A stretch of DNA of 64,000 nt from Malania oleifera (taxonomy: Eukaryota > Streptophyta > Magnoliopsida > Santalales > Ximeniaceae). This document shows, piece after piece, positions 50,101 to 59,100 of the stretch. The position numbers and the translations under genes are program-made. Under the pieces are notes generated by a model. That model was not told where the DNA came from. It made no database searches and saw only the letters and a list, made by a program, of their open reading frames with translations. Location of the stretch: the NCBI RefSeq assembly GCF_029873635.1, contig NC_080420.1, positions 56,641,457-56,705,456 on the forward strand, given 5' to 3'. Every line of letters starts with the position of its first letter. The first letter of the stretch is position 1.

Positions 50101-53100
50101 TTGACCCACCTTTGACCCCTGTTTAGACAGGTTTGATTTGTTCGGACTGGCTTGCCCAGGTCAATTCTGGTTTGCAGAATTTCCAGTTCTTCCCGTCAAA
50201 AGTGACCACATATGCTGTGTGGGATTCCTTCTTAGATGTCACTATTTTTTTATGTTGTCTTCCTGCCCAGACATTCAATTCATCTGACACATTCTGCTGC
50301 TTGCTTCCATTGTGGCCCCAATTGAAGCATAAACCAGCTTAAGTGCAGTGCAAAGGTAGATGATCGATAGTCTCTGCATGTCCTTTGCAAAGATAGCATC
50401 TATACACCATAATATTTCCCATTGCAAATTGTCATGGTGAGAATTTTTTGCCAGGAGGCCTCCTAAAGGAAGAATATTGTAGTAAGAATAAAATTCACTA
50501 ACAAACGAAGCACACCATGACTTTGCCTCTCAACTATTGAAACCTCTCTTCACAGCCACTTGGAACAAATCAAGGAAGTGATTGCAAAAAGGGAAGTTGC
50601 CAACCACTTGTCTTTCCAGACTAAAACTGTGTTTCCACTTTTGTCATCAAATTTATCCGACTCAAAAGGTCTTCTTCAACCTTTGCTCATGTGCTTCCAA
50701 TGACAACACTCTGCATTCTAGGATACTACAATCAACTAACTCCTAACTACCCCTTGCCTTTAATTCACTTCCTCCATAGATTTGCCTTCTCGGAAATATG
50801 ATGTCCAAGACATGTTGCCAGAAGAACCCAGTTAAATATACGCAACCCCTATTATTGAATAGGGGAGAAATAATTCCCTGTCTAACCAGATGATACTTGA
50901 ATTCTTCCTTTTCACTGCCTCACAAGAAATGAAAAGATGTTTTCCAATTTCCTGGTCACTAAGGAAGGAATGGGAAATAAGAACAAAAAATGCATGTGAA
51001 TCCTTGAAAGTTTGCTCTTTAATGAATGTTAATCTTCTACCCTTAGATTGCCATTTTTTCTTCTGAGCAGCTATTCTCCATTCAAACCTACTATAGATAG
51101 GATTTGAGATACTTGTATCCTTTTATGCAGGTGCCAAAGGAAGGCAACATATGAAATAGGAAGTTTCCTTTCTTTAAAACCAAGAATGTTCCCCAACAGA
51201 ACAACGTTTTTCATATTGCTGTCCAGGGACAATGAACTCATTTTTAAGCCTTAACTCAAACTCACCCTTATGTTGCAAATTTCTTGAAACCAAAGAAGAA
51301 TACACCTCATGTAAATGAGTTCGTTTTCATTCATTGCTGAAAAGATAATAGCACCATCTGCACACAAAAGAAGTAAAATGCAAAGAATCTCCATCACAAG
51401 AATAAATAACAATGGAGAAAAGAAACCATAAAGGGAGCCATTAGACTTATGAGGATAGAATACTGTGATGGTGCAAGGATGGACCCATTTAATGCAAACG
51501 CCTGCAAAGCTTATTCTGTCAAAAGACATAGTGGAGAAAATTTCAGTTTATATAACGATAAGCCTTTTCACCATGAAGCTTCCAACTTACATCTAACACA
51601 TACCTCATCATTTCTTTTTATTTTTTAATCAGTAATGGGTAAATTGTATTGATCAAATGGAATATGTACAGAAAACTCCGAACATACACCGAGCAGGGAG
51701 GCCAAAGCTCCCAAACAAAACTAGGAAAAACCTAGAAGCAAGTACAATCAAACCTGGGCATACCCTGGGCACAAAGGCTTAAAAAAACAAGCAGCATCAA
51801 AACTAGGAAAAACCTAGTAACAAGTACAATGAAATCTGGGCATACCCGGAGAACAAAGGGAACACAAGATCAACAGACCTCAAGGAGGCCTAGACCCCTT
51901 ATTCCTATTCTTACTTTTCACAGGATGAACAGTCCAACCTTGTGCCTTATCAACCCCTTGATTTATGCCACTAACCGTAGTCACAAGGGGAGTCCTTTAA
52001 TCTTTCCAATTTCACCTTTACCTTTCTTAGAGGAAGAATCTATTGTAGAGTTTGCAGCAGTGCACCCAGTCGAATTCTTACTTTTGGAACCACCTACAGT
52101 GCAACTTTCCTTGGCGTTCAAATGCAAACTTGTGTCCTTTGCTGGTGCTTTTGCATCTACCTTAGAAGTAACAGGGTTGCCTGCATCACTGCCTGATTGT
52201 ATACCCTTAACTATAGCATGCTCAGTGACAACAGGTTCAATGGTCTTCTTTCCTTGGTCATCACCCGGGCAAGCTTTCCTAGCTTCCAACTGTTCCTTCT
52301 CCTTCTTGGTTTTACAATTTCTTTCAGCATGGCCAAGGGTTTTACAGTAACAGCAGAACTTAGGAACATTTTCATAAACTATATCTTGGGTGAATGAACG
52401 ATCATTAGAGAGTCTAACCTTGATACTCTTCTCCAGGTCCTTTGAAACATCAATCTCAACCAAAACCCTCGCGTATGAAGGCATTTCCCTGTTAGTGGTA
52501 AGTTTATCTGCATACACAGGTGTACCCAAAACAGAGCAAATTTTCCCCAAAGCCTTCAAAGACCAGAGTTCAAGGGGAAGATTTCTCAACTGAATCCAAA
52601 CTGGGAGAATGCTTAGACACTCCATATCAATTGAAACAAGTCTGACATCCTTTTAAGCAACAGAGGATGGCCAAATGCAAGGTAAGGGCCCCCTGTAAGC
52701 ACTTGAAACATGTCCTCTTCACTACAAAATTTAAAGATAATCCAACCACTCATATGGTGGAAAACTTCAACCTTTGCATGCCAAGATTCAATAATTAGGT
52801 TGAGGGCAGCTTTTCCTTGAAATTTACCTGCAAAAAATCCCACCAAGCTGTGTTCCCACTCCCTCTTTGTATTGTCAAAGTCTTCATCATCAATTTGAGC
52901 TTCTTTACCAACAGTAGCAAATTTAGGGACAGCATTACAATTCTGTTGGTGCCTATTTTTAGCAAATAAATCCGCCCAAGAGAACCTCTTGTTCCCCTTC
53001 ATGAAGAACTCCTTATCACCTTCATTTGTCGCATTTTGACAAGCACCAGAATTACTAACACCTGCCAAGTCCTTACCATCATTTGGCTGAACACCTGAAG

Positions 53101-56100
53101 GGTTCTTAGTAGAATTAATACTAACCCCTGCATTGCCCTTATTCTTTGGATTCACCCTAGTAGCACCCTTGGCAGCATTTAATCGAACACGTGGTGCACT
53201 AGTATCAAAAGACTCAACTGTGCCACTATTACCTTCAGCAATTCCCTTTGTGGATATTTGCCGAGCACCTGGAGTGCAAACTGAGATTACAACGTTCCCA
53301 ATAGAGTATTGCTTCCCACTTTTCCCATGTATGTCCTTTGGGATCTCTGCATTCTTCACATTTTGAGGCCAAGCGGTGGTAGCACAATCAGGAACTGAGA
53401 CATTCACACCTGCAGGGGTTAATGGTTGACGAACATCTGCTCCCTTTGCTGCATTTGGTTGACAACAGGTGCCCAAACAGCTGCGCCTGTCTTCTTATTA
53501 CCCGAGGGAGTAGTTGTCTTCCCTCCCAATTCCTTTGTGTCATTGCGTCGAGCACCTGGTGCATGAACACCAGAAGGACAGTGGACGGTCCAACCAACTG
53601 TTCCAAACATTTGTTCATCATTTTCGTCCAGATCTACAGAGGAAGATTCCCCTGGGTTCTGTTCGCGATCTCCATCTGTCTCAGTTTCATATTCAGAGGT
53701 AAATTCTTCACTGCAAGGCCCACAATCTACCTCCTCCTCCTTCAATGTGCTACAGGAAGCAGATTCAATCACTCCCGTATCCTTCTGCAACTTCAGATTT
53801 GAATTTTCAAATTTTGATCTGCTACTAGATGGAGCTTCTTCGAGTCCCATAGCCTTCTGCAATTTCAGATCTGCAATTTGCTTAACATTTGAACCGATTT
53901 GAGAATTGTTAACTGGGTTTACAATCTCGTTGGTTCTTTCATCATCTTCTGAATCTTCGGAAGAAGCTTCATTTTCGTGAAAATCGGTTGGTGGCTGCAG
54001 TGAGTCTGTCAACCTCCTTTCGTATCTGTTGAATATTCTTTCCTGCCCAAAGAGATCGATTTCCTCCATTATTTGGATGAAATCAAGGGTAGAATTCCGT
54101 TCCTTATTCAAAAAAAATGCTGAAATAGCCTTGGAGGTTGAACTTCTCCCCATGGTCGAACAAATCAAGAACTCAGCGAGCAGATTCAGTCCAAGCCGTG
54201 CGTCCCTCCTAGAGAGAGAAAGAGATCTTCTCTCTCTAACACGACATGACTGCGTACCTCATCACTTCTTGCTTTGAATCAAATTTCTTGGCTAGTAAGG
54301 CTGCATGAAAAATCTGACTCATTGTTTTGGTTGGGGAGACATGCATGTACTTTTAACAATCATTCAATGCCTCTGCAGTTGTTTTGGAGGATTTGTTTTT
54401 CAGATTTCCAGTTGGATTTGTTGGTGTTTTTAGCTTGATTTATCAGGATTTATTGCTCATCTCTCCTCTCTTTCCTTCTCATTGGGGCAATAAATCCTGG
54501 CCTCCAAGGGAGCTAAGGAGCGTGCTCTCAAGTCATACCTTGACTTACGCTTTCTTAGGATCAGATTGCCATCCCAAGTACGCATTGGATCATGCTAAAT
54601 TAGTAAATTTACTTACTATTGGCTCAATTGTTGCATTAGGTTCATTATTCACAGCCATATAACAGTTATAGCTTACTAAAATGTTGTGTTTATTAGCTTG
54701 AGACTCATGGAGTAAACATTGCCAGACTAATGTGATTCATAGAGTATGCCATTGATGAGAGGATCTTGTGATTCACCAGTGGTTCTCTTCAAACCAAGGT
54801 ACTTCATAGGATTTTTAAGTTGAATTTGGATGAATCTTACACTACATTTGACAAACATTCCTGTTCTACTGTTTCTTTTTGTGATGTTGCATGCTGGATA
54901 TGTTTTAGGTATTGGCATGTGCAGTTTGTTTTGTATCTGAACCCATGTGACCACTGTCTGAAGTACCCCACCAATGTTATTGTAGGAGTCCAAAGATTGG
55001 CTAATTTTTGTCATTACCTGAGTCAGTCCTTCAAACTGTTTTCAATTCTATTATTTTGTTTATTTTAATTTTTTTTATCTTTCCCTTTAGTCAGGGTTGT
55101 TTGGCAGTCGTTAAAATCTCATCTCTTAGAAAGGAGAGTTCACACATTTTTGCCTTTTGTTTGCCTACGGGATGTCTATATCCTGACATTTTCACATCAA
55201 TCTATCTCCTTCACATCAATCTATCTCATTTAATTGCCTTATGTTTAATTTTTTTTTTATTGCCATAATTTCCAGCAAAACATTCATGGTTTAAATATCA
55301 TTCTTTAAAGATTATCTTGAGTTGATCTGCCTGCCTTAATTTTTCTCATTGACAGGCTGACCATTATATTGTTTCTCATCGACTTTGTCTTGTTGTCAGT
55401 TGATTCTTGTAGGAGTATGCTGCTCTGGAAGGGGTGATGGAACAGATCCATATGAAGAGGTTTCTCTACAGCCTTTGCCAGAATATACAATACCATCTGA
55501 TGGAGTCACCATGACTTCTGTTGCTTGTACTGACAAGGGTCTTATTTTCCTTGCGGGTCGAGATGGACACATTTATGAGATGCAGTACACATCTGGATCA
55601 TTATGGCATAAGCGTTGTCGTAAAGTGTGCCTTACTGCAGGATTGGGTAGTGTTATTTCCAGGTACATTGTTTTTTATGTCTCCCTCTTATACACTCTGT
55701 AGTGGGACTTTTATGAGCTTCCAGGAGAAGTTTAACCCAAGCTTGAGCTTTTGGTCCTTGTAAAATTCAAATTTACGTTTTGGATGTAATTACATATCCA
55801 TGTTTTCAAACATGGACTGGACTATGAACTGGATGGCTGTCTGCTTCTGGATTTGGATGGTTCAAATGATTTGAATTGTCTGATCCAACTATGGCATCAG
55901 CATGATGTTCTGCTCTGTATACATGCCCTCTATATGGTTATTGGGGTTACGGCTTGAAGCATGTTGTTGGATTGCCTAAAATGATCCTGCTAAGTGGGAG
56001 ATATGCATGCCTCATCTTTTGGCTTTTCTGTTCGAGTTTTACGGAAGTCATGTTTTGGATCTTATTTATTTATTTATTTTTTCATGTTTTATGTGCCTAA

Positions 56101-59100
56101 TTGCCATTGTGATGTGTTTGTGGAGAAATTTGCAAACGTTATACTCTGAGCCAGAGAAGTAAAGAACCCTAGACCCTAATAATGGAGAGGGAAAAAAAAA
56201 AATACAATCTAGTTGCAGGTGTCAACCAACTGCCTGTTTCTATTCACATCTCGTCCCAATGTAAGATGGATGCATGGGTCAGTATCTGTGCTCATCAAGT
56301 GATAGCAAGACTTTTTTTATTTTCCCCTTCCTTCTTCCTTACCTCCTTCCTCTAGATATCTTATTTGCAGATTTGTGCTTGAATTCAGATGTGTTGGGAT
56401 TATATGAAGCTACATCAATACATGGTCATTTCTGGTTGTCACGGAGTCAGCTGGTTCACCAGGTTTTTCTGGGTTTGACTGGTTTTCAAATAAGTCAAAC
56501 TTGTGTGTAACCCAGACTAGAGGAGGGGCTGGTTCCCGGTTTAAGTTGAAGCGGCTGGTGTAGTCCGAATTTAGAAAATGCTTCACCATATTGTAATTTT
56601 GACTTGTAGATTGGTTGCTTTTGTAGCTGGTTTTTAAGAGGGCTGTTGTTTTCAGATTGATAGCATGATTGGCTGACAATATAATTTTGATGTTTTTATT
56701 TTATCTTTTTTGTTCTCATTTCTTGTGAGGAGGATTTCTTATGATCCCTTTTGTACATTTTTACCTTTTCAAAAGAATTTCTTCTTTTTCTATAAAGAAA
56801 TTTTGAGCTGAAATTGAAATTGAAATTTCATTTGCATCTAGTTTCTATAAACTGAAACACACCCTGTTACCAGGTGGGTTGTACCAAATGTGTTCAAGTT
56901 TGGAGCTGTTGACCCCATTGTTGAAATGGTTGTTGATAATGAAAGACATTTTCTATATGCACGAACTGAGGATATGAGACTACTGGTTTTTGTTTTGGGG
57001 CCAACTGGAGATGGTCCGCTTAGGAAAGTTGCAGAAGAAAGGAATTTGATTAACCAGAGGGATGCACACTATGGAGTTAGACAACCAGTTGGATCAAGAG
57101 GATCCAATCGATCAGCAAAGCCATCTATAGTTTGCATCTCACCTTTGTCTATGCTGGAGTCAAAATGTCTCCACCTTGTGGCTGTTTTATCAGATGGAAG
57201 AAGAATGTACCTTTCCACTTCTCCATCTAGTGGAAATAGTGGTGCTGTTGGAGCTTTGGCTGGATTTAATACCAACCATCGTAGGCCAAGCTGTTTAAAA
57301 GTTGTGACAACCAGGCCTTCTCCTCCTTTAGGTGTCAGTAGTGGACTTGCTTTTGGAGCTATTTCCCTTGCTGGTAGATCTCAAAGTGAGGATCTCTCAA
57401 TGAAGGTTGAAACAGCATATTATTCTTCTGGAATTCTTCTCCTCTCTGATTCATCACCACCAACTATGTCTTCTCTTCTGATGGTGAGCCGTGATTCAAG
57501 CACACAATCATCTCTGTCAAGTAGTTTAGGGACAAGTGCCAGGAGTTCACGGGCATTACGGGAATGTGTATCGTCCCTCCCTGTTGAAGGTAGAATGCTT
57601 TTTGTGGCTGATGTTTTACCTTTCCCAGATACGGCAGCCGTCGTGCAGTCACTTTATTCAGACTTGGAGTTCTCTGGGTTTGAAAGCACTGGGGAGTCCT
57701 GTGAGAAGACCTCTGTTAAACTATGGGCTAGAGGTGACCTCTCAACCCAACATATTTTACCGAGGAGGAGAATTGTTGTATTCAGTACCATGGGAATGAT
57801 GGAAGTAGTTTTCAATAGGCCTGTGGACATTCTAAGACGGTTGTTGGAGTCCAACTCACCAAGGTCAATTTTAGAAGATTTTTTCAATCGTTTCGGAGCT
57901 GGAGAGGCAGCTGCAATGTGTTTATTGCTTGCTTCAAAGATAGTCCATTCTGATAATCTCATTAGCAATATTGTTTCTGAGAAGGCGGCTGAGGCATTTG
58001 AAGACCCAAGAGTTGTTGGAATGCCTCAACTTGAAAGTAGTAGTGCACTTTCAAACACTAGAGCGGCGGCTGGGGGGTTCAGTATGGGACAGGTTGTTCA
58101 AGAGGCTGAGCCCATTTTTTCAGGTGCGCATGAAGGACTCTGCATATGCTCATCAAGGTTGCTTTTCCCTATTTGGGAACTTCCTGTTATGGTTGCAAAA
58201 GGTGGTTTAGATGCCTCTGATGCTATGTCCGAAAATGGGGTAATTGTATGCAGACTGTCTATTGAGGCAATGCAAGCCCTTGCAAATAAAATTCGTTCCT
58301 TAGAGAAGTTTCTGAGGTCTAGAAGGAACCAGAGAAGGGGACTGTATGGCTGTGTTGCTGGTATGGGAGACTCGACTGGCTCCATTCTATATGGAACTGG
58401 TTCAGATTTAGGTTCTGGGGACAGGAGTATGTTAAGAAACTTATTTGGCGCTTATCGGAATGTTGAGTCTGGTGATGGCAGGGTGTCTAATAAGAGGCAG
58501 CGGCTTCCATTTAGTCCTGCAGAACTGGCTGCCATGGAGGTTTGTTTAAATCACTTGGGTCTTAGTGTTATGCATTTGTGCGTCCATGCTACTCTTGTTA
58601 TTAATTTTCCCCCATATATTCTTTCCAAAATTCTGTTTCTTGTGCTGCAGGTTAGGGCTATGGAATGCATCAGACAGTTGCTTCTTAGATCCAGTGAAGC
58701 TCTGTTTTTGCTTCAACTTCTTTCCCAGCATCATGTAACTCGTTTGGTTCAGGGTTTTGATGCTAACCTTCGGCAGGCATTAGTTCACTTGACATTCCAT
58801 CAACTAGTTTGCTCTGAGGAGGGTGATCAGCTTGCTACAAGGTTTATATCATCACTGATGGAGGTAGTGCAAGTTTCGGCTATTGATGAGCCCCAAATGA
58901 TGACCCTAACTGACAATAAGTTTCTGTTCTTTTTTGCACCTATTTTTATTTATATTTATTCTAGTCTTTTTAGTAAGTTGTTTTTTGTTTTATTTGACAT
59001 TGATTCATTCCATTCCAAGTCTCAGTTTTTACAGTTCATCACATCCATTTTGTCCAGTATTACACTGGTCCTGATGGCAGGGGGACCGTGACTGATATTA

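Larger units (their letters stand above)
36315..55399 (+). other. NUP155: NUP155 intron 3 (19,085 bp)
   Basis: GTAGTG … TTGTCAG, joining LATSCE to [10 protein letters not shown]. Holds a LINE palindrome, a full-length hAT element, and nested LINEs listed separately. 37546-39122 and 54320-55399 contain nothing I recognise; 37640-38270 is unusually G- and T-rich on the plus strand. Confidence 0.92.

Noticed and set aside
53133..53802. Plus-strand reading frames opposite LINE ORF1
   Set aside because: They mirror the minus-strand ORF1, which has the zinc knuckle and DUF4283-like residues.
54384..54662. 92-residue reading frame before exon 4
   Set aside because: Intronic, no similarity recognised, and no splice sites that would add it to NUP155.
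58540..58650. Single continuous exon across 56890-59091
   Set aside because: The long open frame includes introns 5 and 6. Family alignment (AAME-VRAMEC and SLME-YYTG) and GT-AG sites show that two introns are spliced out.
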